The notes beneath the pieces were generated by a model that did not search any database, was not told where the DNA came from, and saw only the letters and a list, made by a program, of their open reading frames with translations. Of a stretch of 64,000 nt of DNA, positions 1 through 10,600 are shown piece by piece (the first letter of the stretch is position 1; every line of letters starts with the position of its first letter). Made by a program: the position numbers and the translations under genes. Source of the DNA: Agelaius tricolor (lineage: Eukaryota; Chordata; Aves; Passeriformes; Icteridae); the NCBI GenBank assembly GCA_023055355.1, contig JALJCS010000056.1:310001-374000 (forward strand). Direction: 5' to 3'.

Positions 1-521
1 ACAATGAAGAATAAGTGTATTGAAGCTGCCTAGGGGGAACAGGTCATGTTCTCAGCAGTGAGCAAGAGCAATTGTTTTCTTGGTCCAACGACCACATCTG
101 AAGGCAACACTTGGCAAACATCTCGCTTCGGTCAGGCCAGCCCCCCCTGTGTTAGAATTATAGGGATCTCAGTCCTTGGGAAGGGGCTTCAATCTCCGTT
201 CATCATGGTGGTCATGAAACAGATGAAGGATTTTCCATGGGGGACCACCAAAGTTACCCCAGAAAGTTCATTTGGCCAAGAGGTGGGGAAATTCATTGGC
301 TATTGTCATGAAGCAGGTGTAAGCATATAGGGCGAGTCGCTCCTTTGCCAGCCCTTGCTCGAAGCAGTGTACCATGGCGGCACTGCAAACACACCTGCAA
401 ATGATCACTTGGTGCGCATCCACCTCAACCAGGCCAGAACTCCAGTCAGGGTCCTCAGGGTCCTGGTCTCTGTCCTTGCAACGGTCATGAGGAAAATGAG
501 GGAAACTTCGGACCATCTCTT
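1..521. other. Unassigned flank
   Basis: I do not recognise this stretch. Short open frames exist on both strands (46-330 on +, 268-516 on -), but neither shows a retroviral motif or a known domain. Homology to retroviral protease begins abruptly near 522, so a breakpoint lies there. It could be the other side of the sequence into which element A inserted, or host DNA. Confidence 0.4.
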
Positions 522-770
522 ACAACTGTGAAGGTAACAGGAGCAAAAGGAGAGAGGTTTAAAGTCCCTATCATTAAAAATGTAATAATTGAAGAGGAAA
601 CTAGAATAGGGATGGGAGATGTCTTATTAGTTCCTGGAGCAGGCAGCAACTTATTGGGGAGAGACTTACAAGTGCAGCTAGGAATTGGGGTCATACCAGA
701 AGAAGGAAAGATGACAGCTAAAGTGTTAAAGCTTGGCCAAGATGAGGAAAAGATAAACAAAGAGGTTTAG
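522..770 (+). pseudogene. pro: Protease fragment of provirus A
   Basis: C-terminal two thirds of a retroviral aspartic protease. The frame reads KVTGAKGER near its start and NLLGRDLQVQLG near residue 50; GRD-L is the conserved C-terminal motif of gammaretroviral proteases. The catalytic Asp-Thr-Gly part is missing because similarity begins only at about 522; the matching frame in element E keeps it (DTGAE near 61861). A stop follows at 768, before RT. Not functional. Confidence 0.8.
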
Positions 771-2352
771 GCTGGGGAAGGAAATAGGGGAAGACTGAAT
801 ATTGACCCCATAAGGGTCAGGACTGAGAGAGAAGAATGTCCCATTCTTGTGTGTCAGTACCCTATATCCTGAGAAGGAAGAGAAGGCTTAAAGCCGGTAA
901 TAGAAGAATTTATAAAGGATGGGACATTGGAACCTTGTATGTCTCCTCATAATACCCCTATTCTCCCAGTAAAGATGTCCGATGGGAATTATAGATTAGT
1001 ACAAGACTTAAGGGAATTTAAGAAGAGAACTCAGACCCATTACCCATTGGTACCCAATCCCTATACTCTTTCAAGCAAAGTCTCACCCCAGTATCAGTGG
1101 TTTAGTGTAGTTGATCTTAAAGATGCTTTTTGGGCTTGCCCATTAGCAGGGGAAAGCCGAAATAATTTTGCCTTTGAATGGGAGGATCTGAATACTAAAA
1201 GAAAGCAACAACTAAGATAGACAAAATTACCACAGGGATTTACTGAGTCTCCAAACCTATTTAGACAAGCTTTAGAAGAAATATTACAAACTTTACCCAC
1301 TCCTCCTGGAATACAAATTACCCAATATGTAGATGATCTTTTACTATCAAGAGAAGTTGAAGTAAGGGAGGCTACTATAAAACTTTTGAATTTTTTGGGG
1401 GAAAAAGTGAAAAGGACCCCTGGTCCTCAGATTAAGCTTAGCCCTGAGCAAGGCAGTCCTGGCCAGATAACTCAGTCCCTCTTGGAGACAGAGTGCCCGA
1501 ATACCCAGTCAGCTCGTAGCCGCTGGCTACCCTAAGCAAGCTTAGTGGAGTTCAGCTCTTTAGTGATTCTCAGCTCTCTTAGCATTTCAGCTCGAGCTTG
1601 CTTGCTTAGGGCACCGGAAGGCTAGGGGTAGCAGCAGACGCGAGAGAGGAGAAGGAGGGTCCTGGCAGTTCCACAGCGATGGTTTATTGAGGGGTCTGTG
1701 AAGGGTTCCAGCGACCGCTCTTCTTCTGCCGAATGGGCTAAAACAGCCACTTTTTATAGGGTATGGGGGGATCCAAACTTGTCCAATAGTAAGGGTTAGG
1801 GGAAAAGTGGCCTATGGGGTTACAGAGATAAGCTAGGCAGAAGACAGGAGGTTATTTTGCTGTCTCATCATGACTCAGCAATTCCTACTGTTAAGTCTCA
1901 GCCTGCCACGGGGCCCTAGCCAACTCTATGGAGTCTGCTACAAAAAAGGATTAAGAGTATCAGAAAGGAAACTACAATTTGTGGAACCAGAAGTAAAATA
2001 TCTCGGCCACTTAATAAGCAAAGGTAGCTGAAAGCTAAATCCTGAGATGATTGCAGGGATTTTATCTCTTCCCCCTCCCTCTTCAAAGAAGGAAGTTAGA
2101 CATCTGCTCGGATTATTGGGATATTGTAGACTATGGATAGAAGGGCATACACAAGCAGTGAAATTTTTATATGAAAAATTGACTGAGGGAGATTATATAA
2201 ATTGGACTAAGGAAGATGACAATAAATTAGAAGAATTGAAGTTTAAACTGGCTTCTGTACGAGCTTTGAGTTTACCTTCACTAAAAAAGCCCTTTCTTCT
2301 GTATGTAAATTTGGAAGGTAGAGTAGCTCATGGAGTTTTAGTCCAAGAATGA
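771..2352 (+). pseudogene. pol: Reverse transcriptase of provirus A, split by a solo LTR
   Basis: RT fingers and palm: LEPCMSPHNTPILPVK near 930, VQDLRE near 1000, VVDLKDAFWACP near 1110 and the catalytic QYVDDLLLS near 1323-1350. LPQGFTESPNLF at about 1228 is the gammaretrovirus-type motif. A stop interrupts the frame at 1218-1220. The palm is cut at 1407 by an inserted LTR and resumes at 1943; the two flanks match the uninterrupted D-family pol across the junction. The thumb and connection continue to about 2352, where a run of 22 G begins. Nonfunctional copy of the enzyme that makes proviral DNA. Confidence 0.88.
1408..1942 (-). mobile_element. Solo LTR (535 bp) with 6-bp target duplication AAAAAG
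   Basis: Begins TG and ends CA on the + strand and is flanked by AAAAAG on both sides (1402-1407 and 1943-1948). Read on the - strand it has a TATA-like CCTATAAAAAG (near 1750-1760) followed about 75 bases later by CAATAAA (near 1682-1688), the promoter and poly(A) order of an LTR, so it points left. A 6-bp duplication is typical of alpha/betaretrovirus-type (ERVK) integrases. No internal retroviral sequence remains, so it is the product of LTR-LTR recombination. Confidence 0.92.
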
Positions 2353-2374
2353 GGGGGGGGGGGGGGGGGGGGGG
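2353..2374 (+). repeat. Run of 22 G in provirus A pol
   Basis: Uninterrupted G homopolymer directly after the RT thumb/connection frame. Related element E has no such run at the corresponding place. Slippage expansion is likely; its exact length in an assembly is unreliable. Confidence 0.95.
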
Positions 2375-3100
2375 AATAAAAGGACCAATAGCTCAATAGC
2401 TTCTTTATCAAAATTGTTGGATCCTGTGAGCCTTGGCCGGCCAGTTTGTATTCAAGCTATAGCAGCTACTGCTATTTTGGTAGAGGAAAATAATAAACTT
2501 ACTTTTGGAAGTAAACTAATTGTGTATACACCTCGTGCAGTCCGAAATGTGTTAAATCAAAAGCTGAAAAATGGTTAACAGATTCTAGGATATTAAAATA
2601 TGAAACTATTTTGATAAACAGTGATGACTTAACATTAAAAGTAAAGAAAAGTTTGAATCCAGCATAATTTTTATATGGGGAACCAAAAAGTAATTTAACA
2701 CATAATTGTTTAGAAATTATACAATACCAAACTAAAGTTCAAGAAGATCTAACAGAGCAAGCCCTCCCAGAAGGGGAAAGAATATATGTTGATGATTCAT
2801 TGAGATGCATACAAGGAAAAAGAATGCCAGGATATGCCTTGGTTGATGGACAAATGATGCAGATCATCAAAAAAAGAAAATTACCTTCAAATTGGTCAGC
2901 TCAGTCTTGTGAATTATATGCTCTAAAAAGAGCACTAGAACATTTAGCACACAAGAAAGGAACCATATATACTGATTCAAAGTATGCTTTCAGGGTAGTA
3001 CACGCCTTTAGAAAATTTTGGGAAGAAAAGGGGGTTACTAAACTCAAAAGGGAAGGGACTGATACATGAGGGACTCATGTTAGGTTTTAGAGGCATTAAA
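2375..3100 (+). pseudogene. pol: RT connection and RNase H of provirus A
   Basis: Connection domain (SKLLDPVS near 2408) followed by RNase H. The clearest part is 2800-3069: a Gly-Tyr-Ala-Leu-Val-Asp strand, SCELYALKRALEHLA with the catalytic Glu near 2911, and IYTDSKYAFRVVHAF with the catalytic Asp near 2972. RNase H removes the RNA strand of the RNA-DNA hybrid. The first Asp strand is damaged (VDDSLRCI), and stops occur near 2664 and 3067, so this is a pseudogene. D1 and D2 carry the same domain at 32430-33000 and 53100-53590. Confidence 0.82.
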
Positions 3101-4347
3101 ATTGCCTGAAGAAATAGCTGTAGTACATGTTAAAGGACACCAAAGGGGATTGACTTTAGAAATAAGAGGAAATAATTTGTCAGATCAAGAAGCTAAAGAT
3201 GCAGCAGAAAATGGGACCAAAAGGATTTTGACCCCAGATAAGGAAGAATTAGAAGTTCCAAAGTTTAATGAGGCAAAAGAGAGGGAACTAAGTAGGATAG
3301 GGGGAGAGAAAGTTCAGTTAGGGAAATGGAAACTTCCTGATGGGAGACAATTACTTAATAAGCCATTTACAAGGAAAATATTTGAAGACATGCATCAAAA
3401 AACTCATTGGGGTAGTCAAGCTCTGTGTGATCACTATCTAAGGAATTATGAGTGTATGAGGATTTTTAGATTGGCAAAACAAGTAACTGAAAGATGTATA
3501 ATTTATCAAAAGGTAAATAAAAAACTAATGAGGAAAACAACATTTGTAGGCCATGAGCTCTTTGACCATTTCAAAGTCTCTGTAGACTTTACTGAACTTC
3601 CTCAAGTACGGAGATGGAAATTTTTATTAGTAATAATAGACCATCTTACTCATTGGGTGGAAGTTATTCCTACTGTCAGAGTCACAGCCAATGTAGTATG
3701 TAAAACCCTTTTAGAACAAATTATTTCCAAGTATGGAATGGTTAATAGGATAGACTCAGATCAAGGAACACATTTTACATCAAAAGTTTACAACAAATAA
3801 CTCAAGCCTTGGGAATAAAATGGGAATTACATACCCCATGGCATCCACCGAGTTCAGGCTGGGTAGAGAGGATGAACCAGACTTTAAAGAGAACTTTAAC
3901 AAAATAAATGATTGAAACTCAAATGTCGTAGATGAAATGTTTACCTTTGGCTCTATTAAGGGTCCAAACACAATCCAGGTCAGACTTGGGAGTACCACCC
4001 TATGAGATGATGTTTGGATTACCCTTTCTGACCACCCAACATGAAACCGCTACTTATGAAGTAGGGGAAAGAGTGTTAGAAAATATGTCACCACAATTGC
4101 AAAAACTCTTGAAAATTTGAGGTTGAAAGGGATAATCCCTCAAACCACACCTTTAGAATTTAAAATTCATAATATCCATCCAGGGGAATGGGTACTTGTG
4201 AAAACGTCGAAAGAACAATCTTTTACTCCACAATGGGAAAGTCTTTTTCAGGTACTACTGACTACTGAGGCAGCAATCCAGACTAGGGAAAGAGGGTGGA
4301 TCTATGCCAGCATAATCAAAGGACCTGTGGAAGAACCTAAGGAGTAG
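3101..4347 (+). pseudogene. pol: Integrase of provirus A
   Basis: The RNase H tail leads into an integrase zinc domain (HQKTH near 3392, then RCIIYQK near 3492 with the second Cys of CxxC replaced by Tyr). The catalytic core shows all three acidic positions: SVDFTELP near 3577, RIDSDQGTHFTS near 3750 and GWVERMNQ near 3860. The C-terminal part follows (HNIHPGEWVLVKT near 4167, ending about 4347). A stop after TSKVYNK (3798-3800) and later stops split it into three frames. Integrase joins viral DNA to the host chromosome; this copy is dead. Confidence 0.88.
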
Positions 4348-4635
4348 ACTATAACATCTAAACCAGGTGATACCAAATCGACTCCTAAGTGGGGACCGGG
4401 TGGTAATTAACTGGGAAGACCCAAATGATCAAAGGAATGCATGAAGAATTACACCTCATTACGAAATAAGGCCGAGCTTACATCAGTGGTTTCAAGTACT
4501 GCCTGGACAAGTCCTGAGACACCTCTGATACCCTCCTTGGGAAGGAATACTTCCACTCCAAACAGGAGGATTGGGACTGTTTCAATCAGGGAGTTCTCGT
4601 ATTCTGACCTTAGCCTGTGACTTGTACGAAGAAGA

Positions 4636-4960
4636 GGGGGAATTACATCAGTGCCATATCATATACCCTGTTTGATTCATCCAAATACCAGACGTGCTAG
4701 CTGGGTTAAATGAAAATGTTTAGATTGTGGGAAAAATTAGTATTCTAGTTCACACAATCGAGGCTCTTGCTGCAAGAAGTGTCGAGTGCCAAATCTATCC
4801 TCTATCCAGGAAGAACTCAAAACAACTGAAATAACAACTTTGTTTCGTGGATGGGAATTATTAGTGCCTGTTGAATGGGAAATACCTGAGGAACAGTGGG
4901 AAACTACAGTTAAGGAGTGTCAAAAATTATTTGCCTGGAAATTAGCAAAAAGGAAGTGAC
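4636..4960 (+). pseudogene. Small Cys-rich ORF between pol and env (decayed copy, family A)
   Basis: In one frame, broken by stops, this stretch encodes a KCLDCGKN segment, then SCCKKC about 15 residues later, then an acidic tail containing SIQEELK. The arrangement (K-C-x-x-C, about 15 residues, C-x-x-C, Glu/Leu-rich tail) matches the open 65-codon ORF at the same position in D1 and D2 (31176-31373 and 54718-54915). Because A and D are separate families, the shared pattern suggests a real protein-coding gene rather than a chance ORF. Two CxxC pairs suggest zinc binding. Function unknown; I found no named family for it. Confidence 0.55.
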
Positions 4961-5039
4961 AAGGAAAAAGAGGGCAAGACTGGATTGGCCACCATACTTG
5001 CCACCAAGAAGATCATATACACCTGCTATGGGTAGCAAC

Positions 5040-6907
5040 CCTATAGGCATGGGAGGTGGGGGTATAAGCCATACCAAACCTCTCTTATTCCTTTTTCTGT
5101 CACTCATCTTTTGTCTTTTCCCTTTTGGGATACCGGCAAAGTCATGTCACAGATGTTACCAAAAGCTGTATATGGAAAGACACCGAGGTTCCTTTTTTAT
5201 TACACACACCCATATCAAGTCACTGTTATAACCCATCCAAATTAGGCAATTGTATACAAAATGGGAAAAAGTACTGGATTGCGGAAAATTTAGGAACAAG
5301 TGGTTACAGGTTGGGAAGTAAATGTCCTAAAGGAGAGAGATGGGTTTGTTTCACTTTTGCTACTAGGAGTAAAGTCCAAGATTTGGTTAAAGAATAACTA
5401 GTAAGCATAAAGGCAAAACCGGTACAGCAATCAAAATCTGTGCCAATTTCACTTCAGGATTTATATACAAAACTTGAACAGCAATTACAAAAGGAAATAG
5501 GCATCTCAAGACTGGGGAATAATCTGTTTGTGGAATGAGAGGAAAGAATAAGTAAGGTACTTAACCAACTGTTGGGTTGTTGGAGAGCTTTGATGTCAAA
5601 AGAATGGCCATGGAAAGGCAGTAGCTTAGGCCCGGTTGAACTCCTTAATTAGAACCAGGCAAATACAAGGGGGGAAACCTGACCAAAAGGGTAGATTTTA
5701 AGCTCAACAGTGATAAGAGAGGAATGTCTCTGGTGCACTAGGAAAAATTTTCATAATGAAGTAGGAAATACTCCCTGTAAGAGATATAAAGTTAGCAATG
5801 GAACTTTTACATGGTGGATCCCAGAGGAACCAACTCAGTATTGGACTTGTAAATATAATAAGAGGAATTGTAAATATAATAACGAAATTAGACTTTTTCA
5901 ATTGAATGATACAGGCAAAAATCCTTATTCTGGGATCCTGTAAACATCCAAATTTTGGGAAAATATAAATCAACAGAAAAACGATTATTGGAAGTCACCA
6001 GATGGCTTATTTTGGATATGTAGAAAGAGAGCATACCCAAGACTGCCCTCTAGTTGGAGGGGGAGTTGAACTTTAAGAATGATATAACCAGGATTCTTTC
6101 TTCTACCAAGACCAAATGGAGATCAAATTAGAGTACCAGTTTATGAGGACTTAAAAAGAAATAAGAGACTTGCTTAGGGGATCCCAAAAATAGGGAGATG
6201 AGGAGTGGCCCCCAGAATGCATAATGGAAACATATGAGCCAGCTACGTGGGCACAAGATGGTAGTTGGGGATATCAGACCCCAATTTATATGCTGAATCA
6301 TATTAGAAGATGCCAAGCAGTTGTAGAGATAATAACAAACAGAACTGGTTGGGCAATAGAATTAATATCAAGGTAACAAACCCAAACAAGAGTTGCAGTG
6401 TATCAAAATAAGTTTGCTTTAGACTATTTATTAGCTGAAGAAGGGGGTGTTTGCAGAAAATTTAATACATTGGATTGTTTGAAAATAGATGACAACGGAG
6501 ATGCCGTCCAAGATATAGTCAATGATATCAGAAAAATAGCCCATGTACTGGACCAAAAGTGGGAATCAATGCTAAAAACTAGCTGGTGGGATAATGTATT
6601 AAGAATAGAATAGTGGAAAAAATGAAGCTTCTTCCTTTTATGTGCTACAGCTGGTTTGCTATTTCTTCATTGTTTGATCCCCTACTTTATTCGACTAATC
6701 ACCAGCGTAGTCCAGGGCATGCAAGTGGAAACAATGCCTATAGACTCAAAACGGACTACATCTGAGACTGCACAAAATATTATTATGGTAAAGAAACAAA
6801 ATAATATGAAAGACCCCTTGGAGGAAGCAAAAATGATTTATGAAAAAAAAAAGCAAATAATGGAAGATGGAAAACAAGAAATACTGCTCAAGCCAAATGA
6901 TTTGTAA
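5040..6907 (+). pseudogene. env: Envelope gene of provirus A
   Basis: Env in pieces. A hydrophobic leader (LLFLFLSLIFCLFPFGIPA, 5083-5139) precedes a Cys-containing surface subunit (5125-6150, several stops). A basic RNKR cleavage-like site lies near 6160. The transmembrane subunit reads YQNKFALDYLLAEEGGVC near 6401, an immunosuppressive-type region followed by a Cys motif (C, seven residues, C, then Leu), then membrane-anchor sequence near 6650-6710 and a cytoplasmic tail to 6907. The last frame ends next to the polypurine tract. In life it would mediate receptor binding and membrane fusion; here it is broken. Confidence 0.82.
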
Positions 6908-6924
6908 AAAGGGAAGAAGAGGGA
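6906..6924 (+). promoter_or_regulatory. Polypurine tract of provirus A
   Basis: AAAAAGGGAAGAAGAGGGA, a 19-base all-purine run immediately before the LTR start TGTTTTAAATAC. It is the expected primer for plus-strand DNA synthesis and fixes the left boundary of the 3' LTR. Confidence 0.85.
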
Positions 6925-6925
6925 T

Positions 6926-7497
6926 TGTTTTAAATACATATTATGTTATTGGCTTTTCGCAAATATTAGGATGAATGTTATATGTGTAATGTCAAAATAA
7001 CTTTGCTTTTATTTCTGCTATTAACAAAAACTTAGACATAGTAGTAGTGGTAGCTGATAGTTATGAGTGAACTGTCTGTTTGGTCAGGATAACATCCAGT
7101 GAACGTGTAATGTGGATCCTGCTATTGATATGCCAACTATCAGCATCTGCCGTCTGAAGAAAGTATGGACCAAGGCCCAGAGTGGAAGTGATAAGGAAAA
7201 GGAGCCAAAACCACAGCCAAGAAATGCGCATGCTTTAAAAGGCGGACACAAGGAGGGGCCATGTAAAATAGTTCCTGGAAAATGTAAACTAGTTTATGGA
7301 TATGCATAAGGGTCTATGAATATGCAACAGGCTGATGTAATGGAAAAGGTATTTAAGGGGTATCCCCTAAGGTGCCGGTCTTGGCTGAGTGCCAAGATGC
7401 ACCCAGCCATAATAACCTTTGCTCTATGGTCCTTGTCTCCTATTATCCTTTATTAAACTTTTTATAATTTCACAGGAGAGTGAACATGTTTTTCACA
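6926..7497 (+). mobile_element. 3' LTR of provirus A (572 bp)
   Basis: Starts TGTTTTAAATAC after the polypurine tract and ends in TTTTTCACA. It shares long stretches with the element E LTR (56766-57382) and the solo LTR at 37955-38580, for example the ATTGGCTTTTCGCAAATATT block and the CCTTTATTAAACTTTT poly(A) region. A TATA-like GGTATTTAAGGGG lies near 7348. The antisense LTR at 8242-8834 is also homologous. Confidence 0.88.
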
Positions 7498-7700
7498 TTC
7501 ACAAACCATTACCACCCAGTCCCCGTTTGAAAGTCAATTTGGTATCACCTGGGTTAGATGTGACAGTCCATTCCTCAGGTTCCTTCACAGGTCCTTTGAT
7601 TCTGCTAGCATGAATCCACCCTCTTTCCCTGATTCATATTGCTGCTTCATTAGTACCTGAAAAGAACTTCTTAATAGTACAGGGACAGTGACAAGAGGAA
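7498..7700 (-). pseudogene. pol: Antisense scrap of pol 3' end (element A-prime)
   Basis: Read on -, this matches the integrase C-terminus and following noncoding sequence of provirus A (about 4240-4410): a region like AAAGAGGGTGGAT, then AAAGGACCTGTG, then a stretch like GATACCAAATTGACT. It starts at the very base after the outer end of A's 3' LTR. It represents a relative of the same family in the opposite orientation. Confidence 0.82.
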
Positions 7701-8241
7701 TACAGTACTACATCAGCATTCGCCCACTTTTGTCCCATTTTCCCAGTGGATTGTGCCAGGCAAACCCTCGGCTCCCTTCCTCCAAGGGGTCCAACCCCTC
7801 CCTGGGACCCCATCCCAGCTACCCTGGGGGGTCTCTCTCGCTCCTTTTATCTCTCGCTGAATCTCCTTGCTGACCGTCTTTCTCATGAAAGATTGGAAAC
7901 GCAGCCCTCAGAGACTCCTCACTCACTTTGCAGGTCCGGAATAACCAACCCGCCTCTCATTCACACTTCCCTCCCAAAAGAATACTTTACTAATCCTCTT
8001 TTCTTCTTTGGGTCTTCGTGGACAAGAATTTTGGGGCTACTGCGGTTCTTAGGGAACCTTTTTTTCCCTTTTCCTTTGCTTTATGTGTATCCTCTTGTCC
8101 ACTGGGTGTTCCACCTGCAACCACCGATCACGCCAGGAGAGACAGAGCAAGGCTGCTGAACTCAGTGGGGGGCACCTCCCCCGCTCCGGATCTCCTGGTG
8201 GTCTCGGAAGCGAGGTGTTACATCCCTGACAAGTGTCCATT
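7701..8241 (-). other. Antisense 5' leader of element A-prime
   Basis: On -, the sequence running left from 8241 is homologous to the 5' untranslated leader of element E (57387-57900): a shared GCAGCCTTGCTCTGT block, GATCGGTGG, GTGAATGAGA, and a GGAGGGGTTGGACCCCT block. The primer-binding site next to the LTR is degraded. Gag through most of pol, expected next, is deleted, the join being near 7700-7740. Open frames here are not retroviral genes. Confidence 0.8.
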
Positions 8242-8834
8242 TGTGAAAAACATGCTCACTCTTCTGTGAAAATTTCAACAGTTTAATAAAGGACAATAGC
8301 ACACAAGAACCATAGAGCAAAGGTTATTATGGCTGGGTGCATCTTGGCACTCAGCCAAGACCACACTGTTATCTTTGGGGATACCCCTTAAATACCTTTT
8401 CCATTACATCAGCCTGTTGCATATTCATAGACCCTTATGAATAGTAAACTTTTCCCCCAAACTAGTTTACATGTTCCAAGAACTGTTTAGCAAATCTCCT
8501 CTTTCAATCCACCTTTTTATAGAGCATGCGTATTCCTTTGTTGTGGTTTTAGTCCATTCTTATCACCTTCAGTTTTTGGGCCTTGGTCCACACTGTCTTC
8601 AGTGAGTGCTGATAGTTGGCATATCTGTAGCAGGTGTCTTCTTCGTATGTTTATTGGATGTTATCCCATCCAAGCAGGCATTTTAACACAAGCACACTGA
8701 TATCAGCTATTTCACTAAGCTTAATTAACAACAGAAATAAAAACTATGTCTTTATAACAAAGTTACTTTAACACTATACATATAAAATCCATTTTAATAT
8801 GTGCAAAAAGCCAATATTATATGCATCTATAACA
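8242..8834 (-). mobile_element. 5' LTR of element A-prime (593 bp, antisense)
   Basis: Inverted copy of the 6926-7497 LTR. On - it begins TGTTATAGATGC at 8834 and ends TTTTTCACA at 8242; the poly(A)-region and CCAGCCATAATAACC blocks match the + copy. Its right edge interrupts a betaretroviral dUTPase frame, so it inserted into that element. No matching target duplication can be tested because the other flank is not identified. Confidence 0.88.
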
Positions 8835-9025
8835 AAATGAACAGATGAATCAAGTAATGTTACTGTGTTGGAGGTTGCCAGGTGCAGTCCTGCACTGCCT
8901 GTGGTGGCTGGTTGTAGGTCAGCGATGGTCATCCGGTGAGGGAGCAGGGCCGGTTGGAAGTTGACAGTTGCTCCTGGTTGCTGCGTCAGCTGTAGGATTT
9001 GTGCTATCACGTGGTGCTGCTCCAC
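8835..9025 (-). pseudogene. Start of a dUTPase (pro frame) truncated by an LTR
   Basis: The frame on - runs through a Gln-rich linker into LQPATTGSAGLHLATS, the first conserved motif of dUTPase, and stops making sense at 8834 where the LTR begins. In betaretroviruses a dUTPase domain precedes protease in the pro frame; it removes dUTP to limit uracil in viral DNA. The rest of pro, pol and env is not present here. Confidence 0.75.
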
Positions 9026-10600
9026 ATTCCAAGATGAGTTTCCCTGTAAAGGCTGGCCATTCTGGTGAAACTTAGAGCAACATAGATTAGCGAAGTGAGG
9101 GCCTTTCCAACAGCGAGGGCATATACTCAGGGCTTTGGGTTTCTGTGCCTTTTGGCAGTCTCTTTTAATGTTCCCCGATTCCCCCTAGCCAAAACAAACC
9201 AGCTGCTTTCCAGGGGTTAATTTTACGGCAGCAAAAATATCTGCTATGCCTTGCCCCACGGTTTGATATGTGATTACCATGGTATGTTGTAGTGTTCCCA
9301 GGCGGTTGCACGCTTGTATCATTTGCAGTAAAATGGACTCAGATTCACAGGGCAAAGATTTCAAAAGGCACTTACAGTCCTCATTAGCATTTTCTACAGC
9401 CAATTTGATGAGTATAACTTCCCTTGCTTGATAATTGTCAATTTGTCTCTCCAGTGTTTGTTTTAATCTGTCCACAAACTGCATATAGGGCTCTTGTGGA
9501 CTTGTTTGATATTTATGAAGGACTGTTGTGGGGTTTTGGCATTGGGAACCTTAAGAAATGCTAAACGAGCTGCATCTGTGACACCCTCTAGGGCTTCTCT
9601 CGATAAGGCAGCTTGGCCATTAGGATGGGTATGCACCCCCTCCCCTGCAAGGTGGTCAATAGTTAAGGCAGCCAGGGCTTGATTTGCATGCCCTGCATAT
9701 GTTGTAATTAAAATCTCCAGTCCTTTTTTCCATTGCACCATAAATATTGTATATTGTGTCGGTGTGAGCAAAAGATTTGCCAAAAACTTAGCATCATGAG
9801 GAGTCATGAGGTGAGTAGTAAAAGTTACTCTTAATAAATTACTTAGGTAAGGGGACCCCATTCCATATTCTGCCACGGTACGGCACAGTTCCTTAATTTC
9901 TGAGGGACCTAGGGGCTCCCATTGTGGATTTTCCCCCCTTGGGCTGACTTGCACAGGGGCCAAATAGATTTCTGACACAGCGTCAAAGTCTCTGTCCTTA
10001 AGGGCTTTCTTTTTTATCCATAACCAATTATTATGTGCATCCGAAGGGAATAAGTCCGGATCTTTTTCAGGGCCGGGGTCGAAAGGATCTAGCTCCCCTT
10101 CGCTGCTAGTCAGTGTCTGCCATATAAGTGATCAGCATCCAGCAGCTCTGAGATTGCTGGTGGTATAGCAGGGGGACTGCAGATGGCGACTGGACTCTAT
10201 CCCTGGCATGCATCAGGGAGGGCATGCAGACGGGGAATGAGGAGCAGAAACTGGGCAGGTTTCGATCTGGCACAGTTGCTGGGGCCGTCTCAGTGGTAGC
10301 CTCGCAGGCTGCTTCTCTCCCTCCCTCCTTTTTAATTGTGTCCATGACTGCCCTCCAAGCAGGAAGCATTCATACCTCTGTCTCGTGGCCAGGCAGCATA
10401 GCCAGGTTGTAGAGATTTATGCTGACCTTGTCCTAGAAGCAGAGAGTAAATATAGAAGAAGAGGTGGTGTCGGGGAGCATACATGACACCCATCGTAAAA
10501 GTGACTTAAGGTCCTGCTTTAGGATGGGGGAGCTATGCTTGCCCACAAGGGCAAGCATGGTTTCATAGACATCTCTCTCATTGGACATGTTCTGTCCCAT
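9026..10600 (-). pseudogene. gag: Betaretrovirus-like gag
   Basis: Gag on -, start chosen at 10600 because it gives MGQNMSNERD, a Met-Gly that would be myristoylated, followed by a matrix-like helix region. A Pro/Ser-rich linker (about 10370-10100) follows. Capsid N-terminal domain lies at 9978-9500 and the C-terminal domain with the major homology region (QFVDRLKQTLERQID) at 9484-9260. Nucleocapsid has two knuckles: the first is damaged (one Cys is now a stop, near 9187; CFG...NIKRDC), the second is CPRCWKGPHFANLC near 9110. Frames are broken several times. Two knuckles plus a dUTPase support a class II (betaretrovirus-like) element. Confidence 0.82.

Larger units (their letters stand above)
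522..7497 (+). mobile_element. Gammaretrovirus-like provirus A, 5'-truncated, decayed
   Basis: Remains of a class I (gammaretrovirus-like) provirus in the order protease, RT, RNase H, integrase, small Cys-rich ORF, env, polypurine tract, 3' LTR. Gag, the 5' LTR and the protease active site are absent; similarity starts inside protease. Every gene has stops or frameshifts. The pol sequence is related to elements D1/D2 (27904-37749, 39236-56765) and closest to element E at the right end of the window. A solo LTR (1408-1942) interrupts the RT. The gag-less start could be a rearrangement breakpoint, since the outer end of its LTR abuts an antisense relative at 7498. Confidence 0.88.
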
